Assembly: GCF_051027545.1 (NCBI RefSeq)
Contig: NZ_CP194902.1
Span: 1,984,001-2,048,000, forward strand
Reading direction: 5' to 3'
From: Methylocaldum sp002005105
GTDB taxonomy: Bacteria > Pseudomonadota > Gammaproteobacteria > Methylococcales > Methylococcaceae
DNA: 64,000 nt
Shown here: piece by piece, positions 1 through 10,030 of the stretch
How the letters are laid out: the number at the start of each line of letters is the position of its first letter
Position numbering within the stretch: position 1 is the first letter of the stretch
Notes under the pieces: generated by a model
Databases searched by the model: none
What the model saw: only the letters and a program-made list of their open reading frames with translations
Told to the model about the DNA's origin: nothing
Translations under genes and position numbers: made by a program

Positions 1-2935
1 ATTTCGGAACCGTAAACTCGAGCGTTTTGCCGGTCCGCAGCATCGCTTCGACTTCATCGGCGGGCGTCGGTTTACTGAAGTAATACCCCTGTATTTCGTC
101 GCAATGGCGGGTCTTCAGAAACTCGGCTTGTTCCGGCGTTTCGACACCTTCTCCGATCACCCCGAGATTGAGGCTATGGGCCAGAACGATGATGGCTTCG
201 ACGATGCGTGCATCATCGGGATCCTTGGCTAGATCGCGTACGAAAGACCGGTCTATCTTGAGATAGTCCAGCGGAAACTGTTTCAGATAGCTCAAGGAGG
301 AGTAGCCCGTTCCGAAGTCGTCGACCGCCAACGAGATACCGAGTTGCTTCAACCGGCCCAGCACATCGGCCGCTATGGACCGGTCGCGCATCAGCATGCT
401 TTCAGTGATTTCCAGTTCTAGGGTCTGCGGCGGAAGATCCGTTTGTTCGACGACGGCGGTAACGACCTCGACCAGATCCGGCTGTGCGAATTGGCGTGCC
501 GATAGATTGACGGCCATTCGGTTGAAGGCTAGCCCTTTATCGCGCCATACTTTTGCTTGCGCGCAGGCAGTGCGGAAAACCCATTCGCCGATCTGAGCGA
601 TCAGACCGGTTTCCTCCGCGATCGGGATGAATTTGGCCGGTGCAATGAAGCCTTTTTGGGGATGCTGCCAACGTATCAGCGCTTCGACACCGCAGATTCG
701 ACCGGTGACAAGACTGACTCTGGGCTGATAATGCAAGGTGAATTCGCTTTGGTCCAAAGCCGTGCGCAGGTCGTTGACGATGTCCAGTCTTTCCCGAAGA
801 CAAGCGCCCATTTCGGCAGTGTAGAACCGGAACTTGCTCCGTCCTTCGTCCTTAGCCTTATACATGGACATGTCGGCATTGCGCAACAGTCCGTGAACAT
901 CGTCGCCGTCGCCGGGATAAACGGTAATACCGATGCTGGCGCTGATAAGAATATGGTGGTGCTCGATCCTGCAGGGCTGCGCAATGGCGTCCAGCAGTAA
1001 TTGCGCCTTTTGCGCCGCGCACGAGGAATCGGTGATGTAGGGCAGGAGTACCGCGAATTCGTCGCCACCCAGCCGCGCGACGGTATCTTCCTCGCGCAGA
1101 GTTTCTCTAAGACGGCCTCCGATCAGCTTTACCAACTCGTCGCCGAAATCGTGTCCCAAGGTATCGTTCACGTCCTTGAAATTGTCAAGATCGACCAAAA
1201 GCACTGCGACCAGGCTGCCACTGCGGCGTGCTCTCAGCATCGCCTGCTCCAGCCGCTCGCGAAACAGGAAACGATTGGGCAATGCGGTTAGAGGATCGTG
1301 GGTTGCCTGAAATTTCAGCATTGTCTCGTACTGCTTCTGGTCGGCGATGTCGCGCGCCACCGTCGACCAGTAAGCGACCCGGCCGTCGTTCCCCTTGTGG
1401 GCTATGATGACCTGGGAGAGCGGGACTTTGTTGCCGAACCGGTTGACCAGTTCCGTCTCGCCCCGCCAGACGCCGCTATTTTCCGCCTCGGCAAGCCCTT
1501 CCCTCAGCAGGGTGTTGAATAACTGAGGCGGATGAAACTGTTCAATATGCAGGGCGGAGATGTCTTCGGTCCGGCCGAGCCCCAGCATCGCGCGTCCGGC
1601 CTGATTGATGTAGATCGGTTTGAGTTCGGCGTTGACGATACCGATAAGATCGGAGGTCCCTTCCAGAATCGCCACGAGTCGGTCTCGCTCCTCCTCGCGT
1701 TGTTTTCGTTCGGTGATGTCGCGTACGGCGACGATGGTCATCAATCCTTGTTCGGTATGCAATGGACCGAGCGTTACTTCGGCGGGAAAATCGGATCCGT
1801 CGTTGCGGCGTCCGCATACTTCCCGTCCTGCTGATAAGGTTTGCTGTTCCTCGCGATCAGCGTGCGATCGAGCAGAGTGCTTAACCCGGCAAATCTCAGG
1901 AATCAATGTTTCTATCGACCGGCCGATGAGTTCCGCTCGCGGACAGGCGAAAATGGACTCCGCTTTGGCGTTGGCCATGACGATGCGACATGCGCTGTCG
2001 GTCAGCAAAACCCCGTCCGGCTCGAATTCCAGCAGATCCTGAAAACGCGCCTCGCTTTTCCGAAGCGCCTCACGGGAGGCTTGGAGCCGCAGATAAGGTT
2101 CGCGCACGCCTTCGACGAAGATTCCCCGGTAAACGAGAAAATAGGCGATCGCTTTGTAAACATGCCCGACAAAATTGCACAGATCGTCGACGGCCCGATA
2201 TTGCGAGAAACAGAGCTCGCTCAAGGCCGTAACCACCGATGCGCCCATCAAATACGCCAGAACCCGGGGCTGCGGTCGGCGCAAGCGATAGAGCAGCAAG
2301 AGAGTGACAGTGAGATAGATGAACGTCAGCGCATATTCCGCCTTCACTTTGAAAGGCGTTAAGCCTTGTCCTGACAGAAACGTCCGCGGCCAAAAATCTT
2401 CCCGGAAAAGGCCAAGCCAGACGATGAGCGAAGCGAACGCCAAGCATCCTGCCAATATGGCGCATCGAAATGAAAGCCGTTTCATCGGGCGCCAAGGCAG
2501 CAAGCCGGCGGCCAGGAACGTAACGGCAGCCAAGTAGCGTGCGGCCAGCCAGAAATTGATAGCTTTTTCCGGGTTGCTCGGCGTAATGAAATCCGGCATT
2601 CCCGGAAACGACAGTATGTGCATCAGGTCGAGCGAACCGATGGTCAGAAAGCCGCAGGCGAGAAACGGCAAAGTCAATGGACGATTCTCCTCGTAGGCGT
2701 TCCAGCCGATGCCGAATACCATTGCGGCGATCACGATGGCGGGAATCTCCACAAGCGTGTGAAGAGCGGAATAATCGGCGAAATGGACGCCGTGTTCCTG
2801 TACGCACAGCCAGAGTCCGAAGGAAAACAGGCCGAGAGGAAGGAGCAGCAACGTAATCTGCCTTACCGTCTTCTCCGTATCGGTACCGAATACGAATACC
2901 GAGTGCCCGGACCGATCAAAGTCTATGTCTGTCAT
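1..2935 (-). CDS. MASE3-PAS-PAS-GGDEF-EAL cyclic-di-GMP protein (3' end beyond window)
   Basis: Membrane-bound cyclic-di-GMP turnover protein. The frame is open from the ATG at 2935 to the left edge, so the last residues and the stop are missing. The N-terminal third holds about six to seven hydrophobic segments with the pattern of a MASE3 sensor (HTLVEIPAIV; LDLMHILSFPGM; AARYL). Two PAS-like segments follow, then a GGDEF domain with an intact active site (VARLGGDEFAVLLP) and an EAL domain (GVEALIRWQH, and VDDFGTGYSSLSYLK near the end). Both catalytic motifs look intact, so it could act as cyclase, phosphodiesterase or both. It lies about 100 bp downstream of cheB on the same strand and may be a late gene of the chemotaxis operon. 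Ligand unknown. Confidence 0.9.
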   Translation of the reverse strand, partial: MTDIDFDRSGHSVFVFGTDTEKTVRQITLLLLPLGLFSFGLWLCVQEHGVHFADYSALHTLVEIPAIVIAAMVFGIGWNAYEENRPLTLPFLACGFLTIGSLDLMHILSFPGMPDFITPSNPEKAINFWLAARYLAAVTFLAAGLLPWRPMKRLSFRCAILAGCLAFASLIVWLGLFREDFWPRTFLSGQGLTPFKVKAEYALTFIYLTVTLLLLYRLRRPQPRVLAYLMGASVVTALSELCFSQYRAVDDLCNFVGHVYKAIAYFLVYRGIFVEGVREPYLRLQASREALRKSEARFQDLLEFEPDGVLLTDSACRIVMANAKAESIFACPRAELIGRSIETLIPEICRVKHSARSHADREEQQTLSAGREVCGRRNDGSDFPAEVTLGPLHTEQGLMTIVAVRDITERKQREEERDRLVAILEGTSDLIGIVNAELKPIYINQAGRAMLGLGRTEDISALHIEQFHPPQLFNTLLREGLAEAENSGVWRGETELVNRFGNKVPLSQVIIAHKGNDGRVAYWSTVARDIADQKQYETMLKFQATHDPLTALPNRFLFRERLEQAMLRARRSGSLVAVLLVDLDNFKDVNDTLGHDFGDELVKLIGGRLRETLREEDTVARLGGDEFAVLLPYITDSSCAAQKAQLLLDAIAQPCRIEHHHILISASIGITVYPGDGDDVHGLLRNADMSMYKAKDEGRSKFRFYTAEMGACLRERLDIVNDLRTALDQSEFTLHYQPRVSLVTGRICGVEALIRWQHPQKGFIAPAKFIPIAEETGLIAQIGEWVFRTACAQAKVWRDKGLAFNRMAVNLSARQFAQPDLVEVVTAVVEQTDLPPQTLELEITESMLMRDRSIAADVLGRLKQLGISLAVDDFGTGYSSLSYLKQFPLDYLKIDRSFVRDLAKDPDDARIVEAIIVLAHSLNLGVIGEGVETPEQAEFLKTRHCDEIQGYYFSKPTPADEVEAMLRTGKTLEFTVPK

Positions 2936-3040
2936 AACTTCCGTTTCCGAGAATGATGCTAATCACGATGTAGGGTTCTAAAGACCAATCGTTCAGAAAA
3001 CACCGCGGTGATGGCGATGTTCGTGTATGGAGCGAGTAAC

Positions 3041-4114
3041 TTACCGGCTCGCACCATAATCCAGGATCGCTGACGGGATATCCGAAAGCGCGATGCTGCG
3101 TTCCACCGCTCCGAGTCTCACGGCCTCTTTCGGCATGCCGTACACGACACAGGTTTCTTCGTCCTGAGCCAAGGTTCGGCTCCCGGCCTCGCGCATCTCC
3201 TTCAGGCCGCGGGCGCCGTCGTCGCCCATGCCGGTCATGATCACCCCGAAAGCATTTTTTCCGGCGGTATTGGCCACGGAGCGGAACAACACGTCCACCG
3301 ACGGGCGGTGCCGATTGACCAGCGGGCCGTCAATCACGTCCACGTAATAAAGAGCGCCACTACGTTTGAGCAGCATATGGCGGCCGCCGGGTGCTATCAG
3401 TACCCGGCCGGGCAAGACCCGGTCGCCGTTGGCGGCTTCTTTGACTTCGACCGCGCTGAGCTTGTCCAGGCGGTTGGCAAAAGCGGTGGTGAATTTTTCC
3501 GGCATGTGCTGAACGACGACGATGCCGGGACAGACCCGAGGCAGAGCCGTGAGCACCGCTTCCAGAGCCTGCGTGCCGCCGGTGGAGGCGCCCAGGGCGA
3601 CCACTTTGTCGGTTGTCTGCGTGAGAGGGCGATGAGAATAGGACAGCACGGCATCGGCTGTATGCTTGGGTTCGGCCTTGTGCGGCAGGCCCGCGAGCGT
3701 CAGCCGCTTGAGATCGGCCAGGGCCGCGGACTTGACGGCGTGGATCAGTTCTGCGGCGACGCTCTGCAGATGTTGCTTGATTCCCAGCTTGGCTTTGGCG
3801 ACGACACCCACCGCGCCAGCGGACAAGGCTTGCAAGGAGGTTTCTGCGCCTTTCTCCGTGAGCGAGGAACAAATCACGACCGGGGTCGGGTGTTCCATCA
3901 TGAGCTTCTTCAAAAAGGTGATTCCGTCCATGCGGGGCATTTCCACATCCAGGACGATGACGTCCGGCCACCGCCGTTTCATTCGCTCCATGGCGAAGAG
4001 GGGATCGGAAGCCGCGCCGATGACTTCCAGGGCGGGATCCTGGCTCAAGATATCACTGATGACCTGGCGCACTACGGCCGAGTCGTCCACGAGCATGACG
4101 CCTATTTTTTTCAT
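3041..4114 (-). CDS. cheB: Chemotaxis protein-glutamate methylesterase CheB
   Basis: Removes methyl groups from chemoreceptor glutamates (and deamidates glutamines) to reset adaptation; activated by CheA phosphorylation. The 357 residues hold an N-terminal receiver domain with the phosphorylated Asp at about residue 56 (LDVEMPRMDG), a linker, and the methylesterase domain with the catalytic triad visible: Ser177 (ALGASTGG), His203 (VQHMPEKF) and Asp298/299 (MTGMGDDG). Length is typical. The ATG overlaps the stop of cheD by 4 bases (ATGA), so translation is coupled. Confidence 0.97.
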   Translation of the reverse strand: MKKIGVMLVDDSAVVRQVISDILSQDPALEVIGAASDPLFAMERMKRRWPDVIVLDVEMPRMDGITFLKKLMMEHPTPVVICSSLTEKGAETSLQALSAGAVGVVAKAKLGIKQHLQSVAAELIHAVKSAALADLKRLTLAGLPHKAEPKHTADAVLSYSHRPLTQTTDKVVALGASTGGTQALEAVLTALPRVCPGIVVVQHMPEKFTTAFANRLDKLSAVEVKEAANGDRVLPGRVLIAPGGRHMLLKRSGALYYVDVIDGPLVNRHRPSVDVLFRSVANTAGKNAFGVIMTGMGDDGARGLKEMREAGSRTLAQDEETCVVYGMPKEAVRLGAVERSIALSDIPSAILDYGASR

Positions 4115-4647
4115 TTAGATTCGTTCTTTCTTCTCGCCGTGGAAAATTCGATGAGCTCCTGGCGATGTTCGAGGCGGGTCTCGCCGCTCCAAAGTTCGAA
4201 TGCCAGCTTCCTATACCCAACGCCACCCAAGTGTGCCTCGTCGATCCGGGAGCCGAGGCGATTTGCCAGGTTTCTTGCGGCTTCCACGTTGCGTGCGCTC
4301 ACGTTCAGGACGGCGGGTACGGAACGGTTCGCAAACATGTTTCCGCCGCCGAACAATCGAGCGCGGTATTCGGACGACGGCGCTCCGGCGCGCAAGATTT
4401 CCCGGCGAAAGAGTTCCATAGCCTCGTCGGCATAGCGTCCGTCCGGTTCCGACGCCCGCCCGTGGCCGCGGGCCGGCAACATGTAATGGCACATGCCGCC
4501 GAGGCAGAGGCGCGGATGCCATAGAATCACGGCCACGCAGGAACCGAGCAGGGTAACCAGGCGCACTGCTCCTTGCCCGAAGTAGAAGTCGCCCGGACGC
4601 AAATGGATTTCCTGAAATCCGGGGGGCGAAACGGCGATGCATCTCAT
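4111..4647 (-). CDS. cheD: Chemoreceptor glutamine deamidase CheD
   Basis: Deamidates specific glutamines on chemoreceptors and in several bacteria also interacts with CheC/CheY. The 178-residue protein has the family's catalytic pair: Cys37 in LLGSCVAV and His54 in GGMCHYMLP. It overlaps cheR upstream and cheB downstream by 4 bases each, giving a coupled cheR-cheD-cheB block of adaptation enzymes. No CheC homologue is seen in the window. Confidence 0.95.
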   Translation of the reverse strand: MRCIAVSPPGFQEIHLRPGDFYFGQGAVRLVTLLGSCVAVILWHPRLCLGGMCHYMLPARGHGRASEPDGRYADEAMELFRREILRAGAPSSEYRARLFGGGNMFANRSVPAVLNVSARNVEAARNLANRLGSRIDEAHLGGVGYRKLAFELWSGETRLEHRQELIEFSTARRKNESK

Positions 4648-5450
4648 GGTTTGCGGTAAATGGTGGGGGCGACGGGTTTCAGAGTTTCATCGACACCGTT
4701 CAGGGTTTCCGCATGGCCGACGATAAAATGGCCGCCGGGTTTCAACGTCTGGATCAGACGGGCCACTATCCGTCGTTTTGCCGCCAGGTCGAAATAGATC
4801 ATGACATTGCGCAGAAAGATGGCGTCAAACTCGCCGATCTTGGGGAGCGGTCCGTTCAGATTGATCTGAATGAATCGCATGCGGCTCTTCAGCGGGGTGT
4901 CGATGAGAAAAGTGCCTTTCTGAGAGCCGACTCCCTTGAGGCAATAGCGGGTCAAATGATCCTTGGGGATGTGTCTGGCCCGCTCCATGGGATAATGGCC
5001 GAGCCGGGCTTTTTCGAGGACGCGCCGACTGATGTCGGAGCCCAATACTTCCCAGGAACCGCTACCCAATCGATCGGCCAGCACCATGGCGATGCTGTAA
5101 GGCTCTTCGCCGCTGGAACAGGCCGCACTCCAGACCCGGAAGGTTTGAGCCCGGCGGTGGGAGCCGAGGATGTGGTTCTGCAAAAAATCGAAATGCCCCG
5201 GTTCGCGAAAGAAATAGGTCTCATTGGTGGTCAGTAGGTCGAGCGCGTGCTGGAGCTCCTCCGCCTCCCGTCGGTCGGTCAAGAGGCGAAAATAGTCCCC
5301 GTAACTGGTCAATCCGTGCTGGGCGAGACGCCGGGCCAATCGTCCGCATACTAGGGCTTTTTTCGCCGGCGACAGATGGATGCCGGCGATGTCGTAGAGG
5401 AGCTTTTGGTATTGGCGGAATTCATGATCGCTGAGGGTCAAAGCGTCCAT
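4644..5450 (-). CDS. cheR: Chemotaxis protein methyltransferase CheR
   Basis: SAM-dependent methyltransferase that adds methyl groups to receptor glutamates. The 268 residues show the all-helical N-terminal domain, then the Rossmann-type domain with the SAM-binding segment (AACSSGEEPYSIAM) and the family motif FLRNVMIYF. Length matches the family. It pairs with CheB downstream. A stretch of about 105 bases without a gene separates it from cheW. Confidence 0.96.
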   Translation of the reverse strand: MDALTLSDHEFRQYQKLLYDIAGIHLSPAKKALVCGRLARRLAQHGLTSYGDYFRLLTDRREAEELQHALDLLTTNETYFFREPGHFDFLQNHILGSHRRAQTFRVWSAACSSGEEPYSIAMVLADRLGSGSWEVLGSDISRRVLEKARLGHYPMERARHIPKDHLTRYCLKGVGSQKGTFLIDTPLKSRMRFIQINLNGPLPKIGEFDAIFLRNVMIYFDLAAKRRIVARLIQTLKPGGHFIVGHAETLNGVDETLKPVAPTIYRKP

Positions 5451-5556
5451 GGTTCAAGAACGGTCGTTTTTCGGATAGACGATTTTGGTTTTGCGGCTCG
5501 CTCCTGCCGCCGGGAAGTTCGATGGCCGATCCGGACCGACCGGGCCGTCTTGCCGC

Positions 5557-6099
5557 CTATTCCCCGTTTCCATGGTCTCCTTGCCCCATCTCGGCGAGCA
5601 GAGCCATCTCGTCCACGGACAGCACCTTGGCGAGATCCAGCAAGATGACGAAGCGGCCGTCGAGTTTGCCCATACCGGCGATGAAATCGGTGCGGATCTT
5701 GGCGCCGAAGGCCGGTGCCGGCTCGATTTCGGCCGGCGGAAGCTCAACGACCTCGTTCACGGCATCGACGGTCACCCCGATGTCGTGGCGTTCTTCCTCG
5801 TGTTGCACCTCCACGATGACGATACAGCTTCGCCGGGTCACCTCGGCCAGGCCGCGGCCGAAGCGCGCATGGAGATCGATGACCGGCACCACCGCGCCGC
5901 GCAGATTGATGACGCCGCGGATAAAGGTCGGCGTCATGGGTACCGGCGTGACATGGCCGTACTCGAGGATTTCCTTGACGTGAAGAATATCTAGGGCGAA
6001 CAGTTCTCCGCCCAGTTGAAAAGTCAGGTATTGCTGTGCGCTGTCCGATTCGTGGTCGATCTGCGGCGACGACTTTTGGTGCGCAATGATATTCGCCAT
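5557..6099 (-). CDS. cheW: Chemotaxis coupling protein CheW
   Basis: Scaffold that couples chemoreceptors to CheA. The 180-residue protein is a single CheW-like SH3-pair domain (LTFQLGGELFALDILHVKEIL; RGVINLRGAVVPVIDLHARFG), with a slightly extended N-terminus and a short low-complexity tail. It lies between a receptor gene and cheR, as in many compact che operons. A role in dedicated coupling to the neighbouring receptor is inferred from position only. Confidence 0.95.
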   Translation of the reverse strand: MANIIAHQKSSPQIDHESDSAQQYLTFQLGGELFALDILHVKEILEYGHVTPVPMTPTFIRGVINLRGAVVPVIDLHARFGRGLAEVTRRSCIVIVEVQHEEERHDIGVTVDAVNEVVELPPAEIEPAPAFGAKIRTDFIAGMGKLDGRFVILLDLAKVLSVDEMALLAEMGQGDHGNGE

Positions 6100-6128
6100 A
6101 GCGGCTCCTCGTTATTCGGATGCTTGTC

Positions 6129-7760
6129 TTAAAATTTTTCGAATTCGTGCTGGCTCATGGCGTAGGTTTCCAAGAGACGTGGCGCTTGGGCGGGTTTGGG
6201 TTGACGAACGGAGGGCTTGGCCGGCGCGTCCCGGTTCTCGCCTTGTGCCAGCCTGAAGAATTCCATGAGCTGTTGCAATTGCTCGGCTTGGCTGCTCATT
6301 TCCTCGGCGGTGGCGGCAAGCTCTTCCGAGGACGAGGCGTTCTGCTGCGTGATCTGGTTGAGCTGCATCATCGCCGTGGCGATCTGGTTCACGCCGGCGG
6401 ATTGTTCGTTGGAAGCCGCGGTGATCTCCTGCACCAGATCGGAGGTCTTGGCGATGGAGGGCACGATATCATCCAAGAGCTTGCCGGCTTTCTCTGCCAG
6501 TTTCACGCTGCTGTCGGCCAATTCCCCGATCTCCTGGGCGGCGACTTGGGAGCGTTCGGCCAATTTCCGCACTTCCGCCGCCACCACGGCGAAGCCCTTG
6601 CCGTGATCGCCGGCGCGGGCGGCTTCGATAGCGGCGTTCAGGGCTAGGAGATTGGTTTGATAGGCGATGTCGTCGATGATGCCGATCCTCTGGGCGATCT
6701 GGCGCATCGCTTCGACCGTGGACTGAACCGCCTCGCCGCCTTCCTTGGCCTCGGTGGAGGCTTTGCCGGCCATGCCGTCGGTGACCCGAGCGTTCTCGGC
6801 GTTCTGGTTGATGGAGGCGGACATCTCTTCGACGGCGGCGCTGGTTTCCTCGACGCTGGCCGCTTGTTCGCTGGAGGCTTGGGACAGGCTCTGGGCGGTT
6901 GCCGAGACTTCTTCCGAGGCGCTCGACAACTGGCCCGCCGCGCCGCGCACATCGGTGATGATGGCCGAGAGCTTATCCACCATGAACTTCATGGCGGCAA
7001 CCACGCTGGTGGTATCGCCGTGCCGGGTCTCGACGGTGGCGGTAAGATCACCACCCGCCACCCGGCGCGCCACCTCCGCGACATAGCCGGGCTCGCCGCC
7101 AAGTTGCTTGGCGAGGTTGTTGACGAGCCACAAGCCGACCAGGGAGCCGATGAGAATGCTCGCGACGATCGTACCGATGGCAAAACTGAAGACGACGCGA
7201 TAGCTTTCTTGCGCTTTGTCGAACTCCTGTTCGGCGACGGTCAATTGCAGATTGGACAGATCGGCGATCTTATCGGTGACCGGATCGATCACAGCGTAGA
7301 GCGGGCCATCGAATTCGCCGAGTTGTCCCACGATATTTCCGGTCTTGGCATCCAGTACCTCGAGCAGACGATCGATCTTTCGGTCGGACTCGCTAAACAT
7401 CGACTTGACCGCGCTGACCAGTCTGCTCTCCTCTTCGGTCATGCGGGTAGCGGCGTAGGCGTTCCATTCCGTCCGGATGCGTTCGTTGGCACTGCGTATC
7501 CGCTGCCGGGCGTCTTCTGCGGTAATCAATCCGGCATTGGCCTTGTTGACCGCATCTATGATGTGGACGGCATAAGCGTCGGAAATCCTCTTCAGCTTTC
7601 TGAGAGGCACGACGCGGTCGTTATAGACGGTATGGAGCCCGGCGTTGCTTTGCTTCATGCCGGACAAACCGTTCCAGCCGATCATGATCTGAAAGGCGCA
7701 GAGCAGGAAAACCAGTCCGAGTAACCGGGTTCTGACGGTGAATCGATGGAATGCAGTCAT
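6129..7760 (-). CDS. Methyl-accepting chemotaxis protein with periplasmic four-helix sensor
   Basis: Transmembrane chemoreceptor of 543 residues. A first membrane helix (about 13-30) is followed by a periplasmic helical region of about 155 residues of the four-helix-bundle type, a second membrane helix (about 188-210), a HAMP domain, and a cytoplasmic signalling domain with the conserved hairpin (IAYQTNLLALNAAIEAARAG; GFAVVAAEVRKLAERS). The C-terminus ends in EFEKF after a flexible Pro-rich linker. This resembles, but does not match, the CheR/CheB-tethering pentapeptide of enteric receptors. Ligand not predictable. Confidence 0.95.
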   Translation of the reverse strand: MTAFHRFTVRTRLLGLVFLLCAFQIMIGWNGLSGMKQSNAGLHTVYNDRVVPLRKLKRISDAYAVHIIDAVNKANAGLITAEDARQRIRSANERIRTEWNAYAATRMTEEESRLVSAVKSMFSESDRKIDRLLEVLDAKTGNIVGQLGEFDGPLYAVIDPVTDKIADLSNLQLTVAEQEFDKAQESYRVVFSFAIGTIVASILIGSLVGLWLVNNLAKQLGGEPGYVAEVARRVAGGDLTATVETRHGDTTSVVAAMKFMVDKLSAIITDVRGAAGQLSSASEEVSATAQSLSQASSEQAASVEETSAAVEEMSASINQNAENARVTDGMAGKASTEAKEGGEAVQSTVEAMRQIAQRIGIIDDIAYQTNLLALNAAIEAARAGDHGKGFAVVAAEVRKLAERSQVAAQEIGELADSSVKLAEKAGKLLDDIVPSIAKTSDLVQEITAASNEQSAGVNQIATAMMQLNQITQQNASSSEELAATAEEMSSQAEQLQQLMEFFRLAQGENRDAPAKPSVRQPKPAQAPRLLETYAMSQHEFEKF

Positions 7761-7867
7761 TTTTGTTCTTCCTTTTTGTCGTGTGGGAAGTGATCGTTGT
7801 GTGTTTGCGTATTGCCTTCTCGTGCTTCCGAGCTGTCGTTTGCCGTTGGCTAGAGAAGGGTTCGCTT

Positions 7868-10030
7868 TCAGGCTGCTTTTTGAGCTTCCAGACCGGCGGC
7901 ATACTGGATCAGCGAAAGCACATCCAGAATCAGCGCCACTTCGCCGGAGCCCAGGATGGTGAAGCCGCTGACGCCGCGCACCTTGCCGAATAGCTTGCCG
8001 AGCGGCTTGATCACGGTCTGGAACTCGCCCATTAGTTCGTCTACCAAAAGCCCCGCCTTTTGCCCGCCGAAGTGCGTCACGACGATGTTCTGACGGCGGG
8101 AGGTTTGGCCGTGTATCTTGAAGTGTTCGCGCAGGTTGAGGATGGGCAATACCTCACCCCTAAGATTCACATAGCAGCCGTGGCGCTGTTCCCGTTCATC
8201 AAGCTCTACGCATTCCGATACCACTTCCAGGGGAATCACATAGGAGCAGCCGGCGACGCTCACCAGGAAGCCGTCGATAATCGCCAGGGTCAAAGGCAGG
8301 CGAATGCGTACGGTCGAGCCTTGGCCCTGACGACTGTTGATTTCCACCATGCCGCGGAGCGCTTCGATATTGCGCCGCACGACGTCCATGCCGACGCCGC
8401 GTCCGGACAGGTTGCTGATCGTGTCGGCGGTGGAAAAACCGGGCTCGAAGATCAAGTTGTAAATCTCTTGCTCGCTCAGGTTTTGGCCGGCGTTCACCAG
8501 TCCCCGCTCTATTGCCTTGCTCAATATTTTGTCGCGATTCAATCCTCCGCCGTCATCGGTCACTTCGATGACGATGCTGCTGGACTCGTGATAGGCGTTG
8601 AGCCGAACCGTACCCTTTGCCGGCTTGCCGGCAGCGACACGCCTATCGGTAGACTCGATTCCGTGGTCGATCGCGTTGCGCACCAGATGAGTGAGGGGAT
8701 CGCCGATCTTTTCCACCACGGTTTTGTCCAGTTCGGTTTCAGCGCCGCTAATCTGGAGTTCGATGTCTTTGCCGAGTTCTTTGGAAACATCCCGGACAAT
8801 GCGATTGAAGCGGTTGAAGGTTTCGCCAATCTGCACCATGCGCAACTGAAGGGTGCCGCCGCGGACTTCCTCGACCAGGCGCAGAATGGTGGAAAGCGCT
8901 TCTTGCAGTTCGCTGTCGTTCGTTCTCTGCGCCAGCAGGGATGCCGTCGCGCCGGCAATGACCAATTCGCCCACCTGATTGATGAGTTGGTCCAGCTTTC
9001 CGGAATCGACACGGATGAATCGGGATTCGCCGATTTTTGCGTCGCGGATTTTCTTTTGTTTTTCAAGAGCCGCTTCGACGACCGGTTGTTGCAGCATGCC
9101 TTCCTGCACCAGTATTTCGCCCATGGGCGGATGTCTTCGGGTTCTGGCGTCAATCTCGTTTTGCAGGGCCAGCGCTTCTTCGATTTCCCGAGGGGTGACG
9201 GCATCGGCTTCGATCAGGATCTCGCCCACCTTGTCCGCTTCTGCTTTGAGAGCTTCGATGCGTTCAATGGCGACTTCGGCGAAAGCGGGTGGCGGGGTAA
9301 TGCGGATATGGCAATCCTCCCGTACGAACTCGAAGACGTTTTCGATGGTTTGTTTGTCCGCAGCGCTTCTGAAGTCGATTTCGAAACCGAGGTAACAGCT
9401 CTCTGGATCCATGAGCTCGGCGGGCGGAAGCCGTTCCGTTTTGGTTGCGAGATGAACGATTTCCCCGAGATTGCAGAGGTAGCGTATAAACGATGCCGGG
9501 TCGAAGCCGTTGCGCAGGACGTTTTCGCCGAAATCCACGACGATGCGCCAGCAGTCGCCGGACACGGCAGCTTCGCCGCAAACCTCTACCGGTGCGGGCG
9601 CTTTGGCCGGGAGGCGACCGGCATCGCTACTAGCATCGGATGTCTCAAGATAGGCGCGTAATCGATGGAGCAGCCCGACGCCGTTGGACGTTGGGTCGAC
9701 GTCTGATTCGGAGCCCGCCGCTGCAGCATCGATGAGCACCGAGATTTCGTCGCACGATTGAAGTAAGAGGTTGGTCAAATCCGGCTGAGTCAGGATTTCG
9801 CCGGCGCGCATCCGATCCAGCACGTTTTCCACGACATGGGTGAAGGAGACGATGCCGTCAAGACCGAACAAGCCTGCCGAACCTTTGATGGTATGGGCAG
9901 CGCGAAAAATCGCGTTCAGGATGTCCGGATCGTCCGGCGTCTGTTCCAGCCCCAGAAGCCCTTCTTCCATTTCTTGGAGTAGGGCGCGACCTTCTTCGAT
10001 GAAGACCGGTAGTGCTTGATCCAGGTTCAT
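7868..10030 (-). CDS. cheA: Chemotaxis histidine kinase CheA
   Basis: Central kinase of the pathway, phosphorylating CheY and CheB. Of its 720 residues, the N-terminal HPt domain carries the phospho-accepting His46 (AAHTIKGSAG). A middle region holds two similar helical segments built around GEILIEADAVTPREIEEALALQ-like motifs in place of a standard P2 domain. Dimerisation, ATPase (N box HLVRNAIDHGIE; DDGGGL; GRGVGMDVV) and CheW-like regulatory domains follow. The ATG overlaps the stop of the STAS gene by 4 bases. The tandem repeat resembles the GspE N-terminal helical repeat found in some proteobacterial CheA proteins. Confidence 0.96.
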   Translation of the reverse strand: MNLDQALPVFIEEGRALLQEMEEGLLGLEQTPDDPDILNAIFRAAHTIKGSAGLFGLDGIVSFTHVVENVLDRMRAGEILTQPDLTNLLLQSCDEISVLIDAAAAGSESDVDPTSNGVGLLHRLRAYLETSDASSDAGRLPAKAPAPVEVCGEAAVSGDCWRIVVDFGENVLRNGFDPASFIRYLCNLGEIVHLATKTERLPPAELMDPESCYLGFEIDFRSAADKQTIENVFEFVREDCHIRITPPPAFAEVAIERIEALKAEADKVGEILIEADAVTPREIEEALALQNEIDARTRRHPPMGEILVQEGMLQQPVVEAALEKQKKIRDAKIGESRFIRVDSGKLDQLINQVGELVIAGATASLLAQRTNDSELQEALSTILRLVEEVRGGTLQLRMVQIGETFNRFNRIVRDVSKELGKDIELQISGAETELDKTVVEKIGDPLTHLVRNAIDHGIESTDRRVAAGKPAKGTVRLNAYHESSSIVIEVTDDGGGLNRDKILSKAIERGLVNAGQNLSEQEIYNLIFEPGFSTADTISNLSGRGVGMDVVRRNIEALRGMVEINSRQGQGSTVRIRLPLTLAIIDGFLVSVAGCSYVIPLEVVSECVELDEREQRHGCYVNLRGEVLPILNLREHFKIHGQTSRRQNIVVTHFGGQKAGLLVDELMGEFQTVIKPLGKLFGKVRGVSGFTILGSGEVALILDVLSLIQYAAGLEAQKAA

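Noticed and set aside
61..2800. Several separate short minus-strand frames across the GGDEF-EAL region
   Set aside because: They lie in other frames than the continuous reading frame from 2935, which contains all PAS, GGDEF and EAL motifs.
8060..9661. Plus-strand open frame of 533 residues opposite cheA
   Set aside because: Entirely antisense to cheA, with phase-dependent composition and no recognisable domain.
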